This document shows positions 49,984-59,920 of a stretch of DNA of 64,000 nucleotides, one piece after another. Made by a program: the position numbers and the translations under genes. The stretch covers positions 310,001-374,000 of the forward strand of contig NZ_JAAVTK010000003.1 in the NCBI RefSeq assembly GCF_012275535.1, read 5' to 3'. Below the pieces are notes generated by a model that was not told where the DNA came from, did not search any database, and saw only the letters and a program-made list of their open reading frames with translations. This DNA is from Hymenobacter artigasi (GTDB lineage Bacteria > Bacteroidota > Bacteroidia > Cytophagales > Hymenobacteraceae). Position 1 is the stretch's first letter, and the number at the start of each line of letters is the position of its first letter.

Positions 49984-52602
49984 TTAGCGCACTACCTCAA
50001 TCCAGCCTTTGGTCTGCGCACCGTTGGAAGCCGTGAGCAGGTAATAGTACACCCCGGCGGGCTGGTTATCGCCCCCCCAGTTGTTGGCGTAGTTGGCCTG
50101 TTCGTACACCTTGCGGCCCCAGCGGTTGAAAATCTCAATCTTGCTGTTGGTGGTGCTAACGGTTGAAACCTTGAAGTAATCGTTCTGGCCATCGCCGTTG
50201 GGCGTGATTACGTTGGGCACCTGCAAATCAGGCACCAGCACGATGCGCTCCTTCACCGAAGGCGTACAGGTGGTGGTAACCCCGCCGTTGACGATGGAAA
50301 CCAACGTGGTGAGACGGATACGGTAGTAGCCGGCGATGGCCAGCTGCAGCGGGCCCGGCGTAGCCGATGCCGTGCCGAAAGTCGTTTCCGTGCCCGACAC
50401 CCGGTTGTTGGCAATGTCGCGCACCCGCTCGTAGGTCCACTTGTAGGTGGTGGAGGCACCCTGCGGCAGGCCGGTCACGGTCGAGGCGTCTTTGAAGGTG
50501 AAGATTACCGGCGGGCGGTTGGTGCGCTGGCCGTTGAGGCCCACCGAGTCGGCGGTAGTGAAGTTGGCTACCACGCCGGGCAGCACCCGCACCAGCACCG
50601 AAGCCGTATCCGTGCAGCTCGTGGGGGCGCTGCCCGAGGCCGTTACGTAATAGCGGGTGGTTACCGTGGGGTTAACTGTGGGGTTGGCCTTCGTCAAATC
50701 GGCGGTAGCCAGGCCGTTGGCCGCCCGGAAGGCGTAGGTGTACGTGCCGGCGGGGCTGCCGGTCGTAGTTGCCGACGCCTGGAGCGTGGCCGTTCCGCCG
50801 GGGCAGATGTAGGCGTTGTTGGTAACCACGCGGGCTACCGGCGGGGCCACCACCCGCACCAGAATGGAGGTGGTATCGCCGCAGGCACCTTGTGCAAAGC
50901 CCAGCGTAGGCGCAATGGTCAGGAAATAGCGCGTGGTAACGGTGGGCTTCACCGCGATGTTCTGCACGTTGGTGACGGCGGGCAGGCCGGTGCCGCCGGC
51001 CGAAGCCGTCCACTGGTAGGTATACACCTGCGCCTGCGTCGTGTTAGTGGCCAGGCGGCGCACCGAGTCAGGCCGGATTACGCGGCCTTGCAGCGAAAGC
51101 GAGTTGCCGCGGCAGATTGCCGCCGAGCCCAGGAGGGTGGAACCGCCCACGGCCGCCACGGCCGAGGCGAAGTTGCCCCGCAGAATTTTGATGACAATTA
51201 CCCGGTTCTGCAGGCCCTTTACCGGGCACGCGTTGTCTTCCACCCGCACGTTGATGCGGATGGTGCGGCCCACCTGCGAAGGCGAGGGCTGGAAGAAGAA
51301 GACGCCGCGGGGGTTCTCGGTGCCGTTGCCGGACAGGGTGAACGTGCCCACATCGCCCGCAGCCAGGTAGCTGGGGTCGGTGTTGATGTTCGAGGGCAGG
51401 GTTACCGTCAGCAGCTGGTGCGCGCTGGGGGTGCGCAGGTTGTCGGGGTCGGTGAAGTTTACCAGTACGCGCGAGTAGTTGCACGAATACACGTTGATTT
51501 GGGTAGTATCGGCAGTGTTGATGGTGCCGGTGTTGGAGTTGGGCGTCTGGTTGGTGGCCTGCACCGGGTTGGGCGTGGTGTTGGTGCCGCAGTTGATAAC
51601 GATGAGCACGGCCTCGCGGCGCACGCGGCCCACAATGCGGCGCACGCCGTTGACGCGGCGATACTCGGTTACTTCCACCACTACCTGGTACTTGTTGCGG
51701 CCATCGGCGGCGGAGGTAGCCGGGCTATATACGTTTGGGGTGAAGGTAACCGTGCGGGCCGACTGGTTGAGGCCGAAATACGGTACGCCCTGCTTGATGG
51801 GGCAAACCCCGGTGGTGTCGGTAGCTACCGGAATAGGCAGCGTGGGCGTAAACAGCGTGCCGCCCGTGAGGCCGGGGATTTCCAGAATGCACAGCGGGCT
51901 GCGGGTGATGATAAATACGCCGCCGGCGTTGGCACCCGGGTAAGAGGTATAGACCACGGGCGTGCCGCAGGAAGCCAGCGGAGCGGCCAGGGCATACACC
52001 AGCGAGTCGCCATCGGGCTCAATAGCCGAGAAGCCGAAGGTGGTGCGCTGGTTCACGCACACGTACTGAATCGGAATATCCTGCGGGTCGAACTGGGGCG
52101 AGGTATTGGCCACCGTGGTGGTGCCACTGCTGCGGTTGTCGAGGTAGGCCTCGGCATACAGGTCGGGCGAGCCAACGATGTTGGCGATGGTGGGGCGCGA
52201 GCCCTGGCTCGTGCTCATTGTCCACTGGCCGGGGGGCAGCGTCACAGTGGCTTCGTAGTTGGTGAAGTCGTAGAGCGGATAGAGCGACGACGGGTTGGCG
52301 CAGGAATTGGGCGTGCTGGGGCACAGTGGTGTAGCGGCCAATGGAACGCCCTGCTGCACGAGTGGGGCCGATACCGTGGCCGTTGCGTTGCAGCCGCCGT
52401 TGCGGCACGAGAGCGTGAAGGGCGAGGCCGTAATACCGGAACAGTCGCGGTAGAGGCGGAATTTCACCCGGTACTGGTTGTTGCCCAGCGAGGTGTAGGT
52501 CATGTCGCAGCCCAGCAAGTGGGAAGCTCGTGCCGACGGCAGCCCGCCCAGCAGGCTACACGCAAAGAGCAGGAGGATGAAAGATTGTAAAGTTTTTCTC
52601 AT
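49984..52602 (-). CDS. Surface protein with type B (gliding-motility) T9SS domain
   Basis: An 872-residue exported protein. The ATG at 52602 opens the signal (MRKTLQSFILLLFACSLLG, ending ARASH). It has an N-terminal region of HLLGCDMTYTSLGNNQYRVK type common in gliding-linked proteins, several PKD/Ig-like sandwiches (LYRDCSGITASPFTLSC, VFFFQPSPSQVGRTIRINVR, NAYICPGGTATLQASATTTG), and at the C-terminus the gliding motility-associated domain (PNVITPNGDGQNDYFK, NRWGRKVYE, NWGGDN, GVYYYLLTA). Type B domains attach proteins to the surface, and SprB-like adhesins use the same route. Specific ligand is unknown. Monocistronic. Confidence 0.9.
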   Translation of the reverse strand: MRKTLQSFILLLFACSLLGGLPSARASHLLGCDMTYTSLGNNQYRVKFRLYRDCSGITASPFTLSCRNGGCNATATVSAPLVQQGVPLAATPLCPSTPNSCANPSSLYPLYDFTNYEATVTLPPGQWTMSTSQGSRPTIANIVGSPDLYAEAYLDNRSSGTTTVANTSPQFDPQDIPIQYVCVNQRTTFGFSAIEPDGDSLVYALAAPLASCGTPVVYTSYPGANAGGVFIITRSPLCILEIPGLTGGTLFTPTLPIPVATDTTGVCPIKQGVPYFGLNQSARTVTFTPNVYSPATSAADGRNKYQVVVEVTEYRRVNGVRRIVGRVRREAVLIVINCGTNTTPNPVQATNQTPNSNTGTINTADTTQINVYSCNYSRVLVNFTDPDNLRTPSAHQLLTVTLPSNINTDPSYLAAGDVGTFTLSGNGTENPRGVFFFQPSPSQVGRTIRINVRVEDNACPVKGLQNRVIVIKILRGNFASAVAAVGGSTLLGSAAICRGNSLSLQGRVIRPDSVRRLATNTTQAQVYTYQWTASAGGTGLPAVTNVQNIAVKPTVTTRYFLTIAPTLGFAQGACGDTTSILVRVVAPPVARVVTNNAYICPGGTATLQASATTTGSPAGTYTYAFRAANGLATADLTKANPTVNPTVTTRYYVTASGSAPTSCTDTASVLVRVLPGVVANFTTADSVGLNGQRTNRPPVIFTFKDASTVTGLPQGASTTYKWTYERVRDIANNRVSGTETTFGTASATPGPLQLAIAGYYRIRLTTLVSIVNGGVTTTCTPSVKERIVLVPDLQVPNVITPNGDGQNDYFKVSTVSTTNSKIEIFNRWGRKVYEQANYANNWGGDNQPAGVYYYLLTASNGAQTKGWIEVVR

Positions 52603-53349
52603 GGGTGAAAAAAGAGGGGGTGAGGGGGGTGTAGTGGGTGTAAAAAAACACAAAACGGGTGGGTGCCAACTAATCAGCGAACCAAGATACAGGCAGAAAG
52701 AGCGAGTTCAAAAAAAGCCATAAAACTATCACCGCATATAGCAAATTAAGGGCCACAAACGATATTTTTTCAGTCAAAAATGAACTTATTTTCAGCTTTC
52801 CATTCTACCAGCCCCACGCCGGTTAAGCTCAACGCTAACGGGACTTACGCAAATTGCCATTTGCCAAGCCCCAACAGGGCAATGCATCAGTAGCAAACTC
52901 CTGAAATACAGCACTTACCTCCTGCTTATGGGCAGTAGCGGCGGACCAGTGCGCCAGGCAAGGGTGCTCAGTAATGAGGACGAAGCCAACTGACCGGGTG
53001 CACGCACGGGCACGAAGTTTCGCCTTGCTTCGATGACAGTTAAGAGTCAAAAATAACACATATCATCCTTGTTTAATGAACATATTTATAATAATCAACC
53101 GCATTATTTGGATATCAGGGCGCCTAAAAAGACAATTTTTCTAATAGCTCGGCTAGTGGGTACTAAAAAGAAGCTGGCAACAGCAATTTGCCTTTGTGGT
53201 AAGTAAATGGTTAAAAGCAGGTAAGGCAGCCAAACATTCGAGCTTTGTCTCTACATTACGACACCAAACCGGCAGGAGCGGCTGCTGGCCGTTGCGGCAT
53301 TTCCCCACCTTTTCTCCATTTTTCCCCTCTTCACCCCACTCTCCTACTT
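52603..53349. other. 747-bp AT-rich divergent gap
   Basis: The region between the divergent surface-protein genes is markedly more AT-rich than the flanks. It holds no clear gene. The stretch around 52845-53060 begins GGGACTTACGCAAATTG, a sequence often found at insertion-sequence ends, and carries a short degenerate reading frame; a decayed mobile element is possible but unproven. A TGCCTTTG at 53189-53196 may be a promoter box for the following gene. Confidence 0.4.
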
Positions 53350-56300
53350 ATGACGACACTTCTACGTTCTTTCACGCGGCGGCACTGGCCGCAGGCGGGG
53401 GTACTGCTGCTCGCGGCACTGCTCTTTGGTAGCGGGCCGGCCCAGGCCCAGACGACGGCCTACTGCGCAACGGGCCTGGGCGGCTCCTGCGGCGGCAACG
53501 ATATTACTGACGTGGGCTTGTCGGGCACTACGCTCAACGCGACGGGGCTTAGCTGCGCCGCTACCGGCGGCCAGGCCTATACCAGCTATCCGGCTACCGG
53601 CACCAATACGGGCGCTATTTCGGGTGGCGTGCCGTATACGCTGAGCGTAACCCTGACCGGCAGCAGCATTGTATCGGTGTGGATTGACTACAACCACAAT
53701 TTCGTGTACGAAGCCAGCGAATGGACCCAGATAGCCACGGCCTCGCCCACGGGCACGCCGGTGAGCGCTACGCTGCTGGTGCCCACTACGGCCGTGCAGG
53801 GCACTACGGGCATGCGTATTCGCAGCCGGGGCGCGGGCAATGCCAACGGCGCGGCCGATGCCTGCACCTCGTTTGGCAGCGGCGAAACCAAGGACTTTAC
53901 ACTCACGGTGGGAGCACCAGCGGCGTGCCCGAGCGTGAGCAACCTCGCGGTTTCGGGCATCACGGCCACGGGCGCTTCGGTGGCTTTCACGCCATCCTCG
54001 TCGGCCACCACCTACACCGTGACGGTGACGCCGGCCGGCGGCACGGCCACCACTCAGACCATCACGGCGTCGCCCCTGGCGCTGACGGGCCTGACGGCCA
54101 GCACGAGCTACACCGTGAGCATTGTGGGCAATTGCGGCACGGGCTCGACTTCGGCCGCCAACGCCATTACGTTCTTCACGGGCTGCACCAGCGCGCCTTA
54201 CGCCCTCGTGAACAACACGACGGCCTACACCCAGGACTTTGAAGCCACCTGGCTGAACGTGTGCGCCACCCGCGATGCGCCCGATGCCAACTGGCGCAGC
54301 CTGCCCCTGACGGGCAACAACGCCTGGCGCCGCGACGACGACGGCACCAGCGCCGCCTGGAGTGGCAACTCAGGGGCCTACACGCCGGCCGGCAGCCCGC
54401 TGGGCACAGGCACCAGCCTGCACTCGGCCCGCTTCCACTCTTATAATGCTACCAGCGGCACCCGCGGCACGCTGGACCTGGCCGTGAACATGGCCGGTAC
54501 GGTGGGCACGCCCACACTGAACTTCGATTACATCAACACCTCGGGCACCGACTCGCTAAAGGTATTTGTGAGCACCAACGGCGGCACCACGTTCAACCCC
54601 GTGCTGCTGGGCCTGACCACGGCCACCGCCTGGACCCGCCAGACGGTGAACCTGCCCGCCACCGGCCTGACGGCCACCACCATTATCCGGCTGCGCGCCA
54701 CCAGCGACTTTGGCGTTACCGATATTGGGGTAGACAACGTGCGGGTGAGCTACATTTCCTGCCCCGCCGTGACGGCTGCTACGGCAACCGGCATTACGGC
54801 CACGGGTGCCACGGTGAGCTTTACGCCGGCTTCTGGCCCAACGACTTACACCGTGACGGTGACGCCGGCCGGCGGTACGGCCACCACCCAAACCATCACG
54901 GCGTCGCCCCTGACGCTGACGGGCCTGACGGCCAGCACGGCTTATACCGTGAGCATTGTGGGCAACTGCGGCGCCGGCTCGACTTCGCAGCCCACGGTGG
55001 TTACGTTCTCGACGAGCTGCCTGGCCGCTCCTTATGTTACGGTGAACAACACCACGCCTTACACCCAGGACTTTGAAGCTACCTGGTTGAGCCAGTGCGG
55101 CACCCGCGAGATTCCCGGCGTGAACTGGCGCACGACGCCCCTGACGGGCAACACCTCGTGGCGCCGCGACGACGACGGCACCAGCGCCACCTGGGACGGT
55201 ACGTCGGGGGCGTTCACGCCCGCCGGTAGCCCGCTGGGCACGGGCACCAGCCTGCACTCGGCCCGTTTCCACTCCTACGATGCCACGAGCGGTACCCGGG
55301 GCACGCTGGACCTGTACGTGAACATGGCCGGCACCGTGGGCACGCCCACGCTGGAGTTTGACTACATCAACACCTCGGGCACCGACTCGCTGAAGGTATT
55401 TGTGAGCACCAACGGCGGCACGTCGTTCAGCGCCGCCATATTGGGCCTGAACACAACCACTACCTGGGCGCACCAGCTGATATCGCTGCCGGCCAGCCTC
55501 ACGGCTACCACCATCGTGCGCCTGCGCGGCACGGGTGACTTTGGCTTCTCCGACATCGGGGTAGACAACGTGCGGGTGAGCTACATCGCCTGCGCGGCCG
55601 TGACCAACCTCACGGCTACGGGCGTGACGGCCACCGGCGCGGTGCTGAACTTTACCCCGCCGGCCGGCCCCACCACCTACACGGTGACCGTGACCCCGGC
55701 CGGCGGCACGGCCACCACCGTCACCCCTGCTCCTTCATCGGCCCCGATAACGCTGACGGGCCTGACGCCCAACACGGCCTATACCGTGAGCATTGTGAGC
55801 AACTGCAGCGGCAGCACGACTTCCACGGCTACCACCACCAGCTTCACCACAAGCTGCGCGGCGGCCCCGTATGTGCTCATCAACAACACGACGCCTTACA
55901 ACCAGGACTTTGAGGCCGCCTGGACCAGCCAGTGCGGCACAAACGAAGTTCCGGCCGTGAACTGGCGCAACACCCCGCTGACGGGCAACAACTCGTGGCG
56001 CCGCGACGACGACGGCGCCAGCGCCGCCTGGACCGGCCCGGCTTTGGGCATTTACACGCCGGCTGGCAGCCCGCTGGGCTCGGGCACCAGCCTGCACTCG
56101 GCCCGCTTCCACTCCTACAATGTGTCGGGCCGCGCCCGGGGCAGCCTGGATTTGTTTGCCAACATGGCGGGCACATCGGGCACGCCCGCGCTCAGCTTCG
56201 ACTACATCAACACCTCGGGCACCGACTCGCTGAACGTGTTTATAAGCACCAACGGCGGCACCACGTTCAGCGCGGCGCTGGCCCGAATCGGCCAGGCCGG

Positions 56301-58083
56301 CACCTGGACCCGCCAGACGGTGAACCTGCCCGGCACGGGCCTCACGGCCACTACCATCATCCGGCTGCGCGCCGTGGGCGACTTCGGCACCACCGATATT
56401 GGCCTGGATAACGTGAACATCACCTACCTGGCCTGCCCTACCGTAACGGGCCTCTCCGCCAGCGGCGTAACGCCTACGGCGGCCACCGTGAACTTCACGC
56501 CCGGCACCGCCACCACTACCTACACGGTGACGGTGACCCCCGCCGGCGGCACCACCACGACCCAGACGGCCACGACCTCGCCGGTGAACCTGACCGGCCT
56601 GACGCCCGGCACGAGCTACACGATTACCATTGTGAGCAACTGCGGCGCGGGCCAGACCTCGCCGGCCGCCACGCTCACCTTCACCACCCCGCCGGTAGCG
56701 CCGCTGAATGATGAGTGCGCCGGGGCGCTCAGCGTGCCCATTCAATTTGGCACCTGCATCACCCAGACTACTTCCGATAACACCGCCGCCACCACCTCGG
56801 CGGGGGCCCCCACTCCAAGCTGCTCCGCTACCCTGAACCGGGACGTGTGGTTTAAAGTGACGGTGCCCGTGAGCGGGTCGGTAACGGTGAAAACCGTGGC
56901 CCCCACCGCTGGCAGCAACATCACCGATACGGTTATCAGCCTGTACTCCGGTACCTGCGGCAACCTGACGGAGATTGGCTGCAACGACGACACCAACGGC
57001 CTGTACTCGCAGGTGGCCCTCACGGGCCGCACGCCCGGCGAGGTGCTCTACATCCGCGCCTGGGCGTTTAGCAGCACCACTGCCGGCCTGATTGCGGTGT
57101 GCGCCACGGCGCCGTCGAACTGCGCCGCCCCCAGCGGCCCCACGGCTACCAACGTGACCAACACGACGGCCACGCTGAGCTGGGTGGCTCCCACGGGCGG
57201 CCTGCCCGCCGGCAATACCTACGAGCTGGAATACGGCGTTCAGGGCTTTACGCAGGGCACCGGCACCAGCGTCACCGGCCTCACGGCCGCTACCTACGCG
57301 CTGACCAGCCTGCAGGCGGCTACCGACTACTGCTTCTACGTACGCCAGAACTGCGGCACGACGAATGGCAGCAGCACTTTCGTGGGGCCGACGTGCTTCA
57401 CCACGCCGCTCACCGCGCCGGCCAACGATGAGCCCTGCGGCGCGGTTGCCCTGGGCACCACCACCATCACTGGCTCGAACGTGGGTTCGACCACCAGCAT
57501 CCAGAACGGCATCATCACGCCGGCCTGCTCGCCGGCGGCCCAGCCCAAGGATGTGTGGTTCTCCTTTGTGGCCACGACGACGACCCGCACCCTGACCATC
57601 ACGGGTACGGCCGCCGGCATGGTGCGCGTGTACACCAGCCCCGATTGCGCCGCCGGGCCGTTCACCAGCGTGAAATGCCAGGCCGCAGCTAACAACAACC
57701 TCAATGTGGGCCCCGTGAGCCTGACGGGCCTCACGGTGGGCACGCGCTACTACGTGGCCGTGAGCGGCTACGGCAGCTCCGATACGGCGGGCTCCTTCAC
57801 CATCCTGAGCCTGCCTACCGCCACCCGCGCCCAGGCTGATACCGACGCGCTGCTGGTGTACCCCAACCCCAGCAGCACCGGCCAGCTCACCCTGCGCCTG
57901 AGTGGCCTGAGCGGAACCGGGCAGGCAACCCTCCTCAATGCCCTGGGCCAGGTAGTAGCGACCAAAGCCCTGAGCGGCACCGCCGAGCAAACCCTGAGCA
58001 CCCACGGCCTGGCCACGGGCCTCTACACGCTCCGCGTGACGGTGGCCGGCCAGGTCCTGACCCGCAAAGTGGTGCTGGAATAA
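53350..58083 (+). CDS. Very large repeat-containing T9SS type A surface protein (FN3/GEVED/MAM-like)
   Basis: A 1577-residue exported protein. The start ATG at 53350 is chosen because it opens a signal (MTTLLRSFTRRHWPQAG ... AQAQ, 1-34). A GEVED domain follows (VSVWIDYNHNFVYEASEWTQ, about 95-180). Then come three near-identical units of about 280 residues (193-470, 471-747, 748-1028) each made of a fibronectin type III domain and a domain with YTQDFEATWL, SWRRDDDG, SLHSARFHSY and FDYINTSGTDSL; a fourth FN3 starts at 1029. After these lie two PPC-like domains (NDECAGALSV, about 1120; NDEPCGAVALG, about 1358) with an FN3 between, then a type A sorting domain (VYPNPSSTGQL to the end, 1500-1577). 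No catalytic motif seen. Confidence 0.9.
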   Translation: MTTLLRSFTRRHWPQAGVLLLAALLFGSGPAQAQTTAYCATGLGGSCGGNDITDVGLSGTTLNATGLSCAATGGQAYTSYPATGTNTGAISGGVPYTLSVTLTGSSIVSVWIDYNHNFVYEASEWTQIATASPTGTPVSATLLVPTTAVQGTTGMRIRSRGAGNANGAADACTSFGSGETKDFTLTVGAPAACPSVSNLAVSGITATGASVAFTPSSSATTYTVTVTPAGGTATTQTITASPLALTGLTASTSYTVSIVGNCGTGSTSAANAITFFTGCTSAPYALVNNTTAYTQDFEATWLNVCATRDAPDANWRSLPLTGNNAWRRDDDGTSAAWSGNSGAYTPAGSPLGTGTSLHSARFHSYNATSGTRGTLDLAVNMAGTVGTPTLNFDYINTSGTDSLKVFVSTNGGTTFNPVLLGLTTATAWTRQTVNLPATGLTATTIIRLRATSDFGVTDIGVDNVRVSYISCPAVTAATATGITATGATVSFTPASGPTTYTVTVTPAGGTATTQTITASPLTLTGLTASTAYTVSIVGNCGAGSTSQPTVVTFSTSCLAAPYVTVNNTTPYTQDFEATWLSQCGTREIPGVNWRTTPLTGNTSWRRDDDGTSATWDGTSGAFTPAGSPLGTGTSLHSARFHSYDATSGTRGTLDLYVNMAGTVGTPTLEFDYINTSGTDSLKVFVSTNGGTSFSAAILGLNTTTTWAHQLISLPASLTATTIVRLRGTGDFGFSDIGVDNVRVSYIACAAVTNLTATGVTATGAVLNFTPPAGPTTYTVTVTPAGGTATTVTPAPSSAPITLTGLTPNTAYTVSIVSNCSGSTTSTATTTSFTTSCAAAPYVLINNTTPYNQDFEAAWTSQCGTNEVPAVNWRNTPLTGNNSWRRDDDGASAAWTGPALGIYTPAGSPLGSGTSLHSARFHSYNVSGRARGSLDLFANMAGTSGTPALSFDYINTSGTDSLNVFISTNGGTTFSAALARIGQAGTWTRQTVNLPGTGLTATTIIRLRAVGDFGTTDIGLDNVNITYLACPTVTGLSASGVTPTAATVNFTPGTATTTYTVTVTPAGGTTTTQTATTSPVNLTGLTPGTSYTITIVSNCGAGQTSPAATLTFTTPPVAPLNDECAGALSVPIQFGTCITQTTSDNTAATTSAGAPTPSCSATLNRDVWFKVTVPVSGSVTVKTVAPTAGSNITDTVISLYSGTCGNLTEIGCNDDTNGLYSQVALTGRTPGEVLYIRAWAFSSTTAGLIAVCATAPSNCAAPSGPTATNVTNTTATLSWVAPTGGLPAGNTYELEYGVQGFTQGTGTSVTGLTAATYALTSLQAATDYCFYVRQNCGTTNGSSTFVGPTCFTTPLTAPANDEPCGAVALGTTTITGSNVGSTTSIQNGIITPACSPAAQPKDVWFSFVATTTTRTLTITGTAAGMVRVYTSPDCAAGPFTSVKCQAAANNNLNVGPVSLTGLTVGTRYYVAVSGYGSSDTAGSFTILSLPTATRAQADTDALLVYPNPSSTGQLTLRLSGLSGTGQATLLNALGQVVATKALSGTAEQTLSTHGLATGLYTLRVTVAGQVLTRKVVLE
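53926..56433 (+). repeat. Three tandem coding repeats of about 280 codons
   Basis: Units at 53926-54759 (834 bp), 54760-55590 (831 bp) and 55591-56433 (843 bp), each starting at a conserved Cys codon, within the T9SS surface-protein gene. Long stretches are conserved at DNA level, so the array is likely recent and prone to recombination. A fourth partial unit begins at 56434. Confidence 0.9.
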
Positions 58084-58108
58084 CCCTCCGCACAACTACC
58101 ACGCAACG

Positions 58109-58139
58109 AAAAGGGCCGGCAATTTGCCGGCCCTTTTTT
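58109..58139. terminator. Terminator after the large surface protein
   Basis: AAAAGGGCCGGCAA pairs with TTGCCGGCCCTTTT in a perfect stem, followed by T, 25 bp after the stop codon. Confidence 0.9.
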
Positions 58140-58189
58140 GGTTGAATTTAGGTAGTCATGCAGCCGTGAGCGTATCTGAGTCGGGCCTG

Positions 58190-58316
58190 CCGGTCTGACC
58201 GCCCTAGGCGGTCTGACCGGTTGAAGCTCCCACGGTTTCGTTCTCGCGACAATTGGTCGAACCCACGGTTTCGTTCTCACGACAACCGGTCAGACCGCCT
58301 AGGGCGGTCAGACCGG
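58190..58316. repeat. Palindromic repeat, family C, copy 3
   Basis: Perfect inverted repeat with 34-nt arms (58190-58223, 58283-58316) around a 59-nt loop that holds a direct duplication of CCCACGGTTTCGTTCTC (58230 and 58262). Each arm is self-complementary (CCGGTCTGACCG...). Confidence 0.95.
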
Positions 58317-58380
58317 CTCAGCCGAGCACTTCTGCACAAGTATTTAGCAAATATTACACAACACATTGTTATTCATGGCT

Positions 58381-59784
58381 TTATTCCACCACCAGCTTGC
58401 GGGTGCTGCGGCCGGCCGCGCCGTCGGCCTGCACCAGATAGGTGCCGGGGCGCAGGCCGGCGAGGTCCAGCGTGGCGGTGGAACTGGTGGGGCGCACGGC
58501 ATACACGGGGCGGCCCAGCAGGTCGCTGAGCGTGAGTAGGCCGCCCGGCGCGGACAGCTGCACGGTGGCCTGCCGGCGGGCGGGGTTGGGGAAAATATCA
58601 AAACTGAAACCAGTGGCCGGGCGTGTGGCCGTGGGCACGTAGGCGCGGTTTTCGAGGGTCAGAATCCGGTCATCGGTGGCGGCGGGGTTGCCCCGACCGT
58701 CGCGGTTGCTGGTGCCGATGTACACCTTGCCAGCCGGCGACACGCAAATGGCTCGCAGCCGGCCAAAGCCGGTGAGGAAATCGGTGCGGCTGGGGATGGT
58801 GAGGCCGGCCGCATCCAGCGTGAGTTGGGTGAGCTTGTGGTCTTTGAGCACGGCCAGCAACAGGCTGCCCCGCCAGCCGGGAATGGCCGGGTGGTCGTAG
58901 TACGTGAGGCCGGCCGGGGCAATGGTGGGCGTCCAGACGGTGAGGGGCTCGCGCACATTGTTAGCGGTGCAGAAGGTGGCTTCGGCGGGCAGGTCGCAAA
59001 AGCCTTCCACGTTGGGCCAGCCGTAGTTGCGGCCGGCTTCTATCTTGTTGATTTCGTCGTCGTTATTGGGGCCGTGCTCCGAGCTGTAGATGCGGCCATC
59101 GGGCAGCCGCACCAGGCCCTGCGGGTTGCGGTGGCCCAGCGTGTAGATGGCGCTGCCGGCCGTGGGGTTATTGGCCGGGATAGTACCGTCGAAATTCAGC
59201 CGCAGAATTTTGCCGTTGAGTGAGGTGCGGCTCTGCGCCTCCGAGGCCACCAGCGCATCGCCGGTGGTCATGAGCAGGGTGCGGTCGGGCAGCAGCAGCA
59301 GGCGCGAGCCGCTGTGGTTGGTGGTGGCCACGATGTTGCCGAGCAGCACCACGGGGTTGCTCAGCGTGCCATTGGTATAGGAATAGCGCACCAGCTTCTC
59401 CTTCAGCGTGCCCTGGTCGGTATAGTTGTACACCACAAACACGCCGTAGGTGCCGGCCGGCTGCCCCGTGGGCGTAGCGTCGATGGCCATGCCCAGCAGG
59501 CCGCTCTCGTTGCTTTCGGTCACGTCGGCAATGGTGAGCAGCGGCAGCACCTGCCCGGTGGCCGGGTTCACGCGGCTGATGCGGCCGCTGCGCTCCGTTA
59601 CCCAGATGAAATTATCGGGCCCCCACACCAGCTCCCAGATGGTAGCCAGATTACTAGCCAAGGCCGAAGCCGTGACCGTGGTAGTGCCCACCGCAAAGGT
59701 GGTGAGGGCCGGGGCCTGAGCGCAGGCGGCCAGCGGCAGCCCCAGGGTGCCCAAGGCCAGCAACGCGTTACGTAGAAGTTTCAT
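58381..59784 (-). CDS. PQQ-type sugar dehydrogenase-like beta-propeller with T9SS domain
   Basis: A 467-residue secreted protein. Signal 1-22 (ending CAQA). The propeller matches the soluble glucose/sorbosone dehydrogenase family: VWGPDNFIWVTERSGRISRV, SLNGKILRLNFDGTIPANNP, YTLGHRNPQGLVRLPDGRIYSSEHGPNNDDEINKIEAGRNYGWP, and ICVSPAGKVYIGTSNRDGRG. The HGPNNDDE segment supplies residues usually placed near the PQQ/calcium site. A type A sorting domain follows (DIFPNPARRQATVQL to the end). It oxidises sugars in homologues; substrate unknown here. It is convergent with the large repeat protein, with a family C repeat in between. Confidence 0.88.
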   Translation of the reverse strand: MKLLRNALLALGTLGLPLAACAQAPALTTFAVGTTTVTASALASNLATIWELVWGPDNFIWVTERSGRISRVNPATGQVLPLLTIADVTESNESGLLGMAIDATPTGQPAGTYGVFVVYNYTDQGTLKEKLVRYSYTNGTLSNPVVLLGNIVATTNHSGSRLLLLPDRTLLMTTGDALVASEAQSRTSLNGKILRLNFDGTIPANNPTAGSAIYTLGHRNPQGLVRLPDGRIYSSEHGPNNDDEINKIEAGRNYGWPNVEGFCDLPAEATFCTANNVREPLTVWTPTIAPAGLTYYDHPAIPGWRGSLLLAVLKDHKLTQLTLDAAGLTIPSRTDFLTGFGRLRAICVSPAGKVYIGTSNRDGRGNPAATDDRILTLENRAYVPTATRPATGFSFDIFPNPARRQATVQLSAPGGLLTLSDLLGRPVYAVRPTSSTATLDLAGLRPGTYLVQADGAAGRSTRKLVVE

Positions 59785-59920
59785 GACAATAGGCAGTTGG
59801 TGAGGAAAGTGGCAGTGCGTCGTTTGTCAAAAGATAACGAAACCTGGCCGTAACCGGATGCTGGCGGTCCGGCCCACAGCCGGATTTTGTAGCTTGCGGC
59901 ACCATTTACCGACTTCCAGC

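Noticed and set aside
52835..53059. Short minus-strand frame in the AT-rich gap
   Set aside because: Degenerate and without homology I can support; treated as possible mobile-element remnant instead.
53926..56433. CRISPR-like array
   Set aside because: The repeats are long (about 830 bp), coding, and without unique spacers; they are protein-domain duplications.
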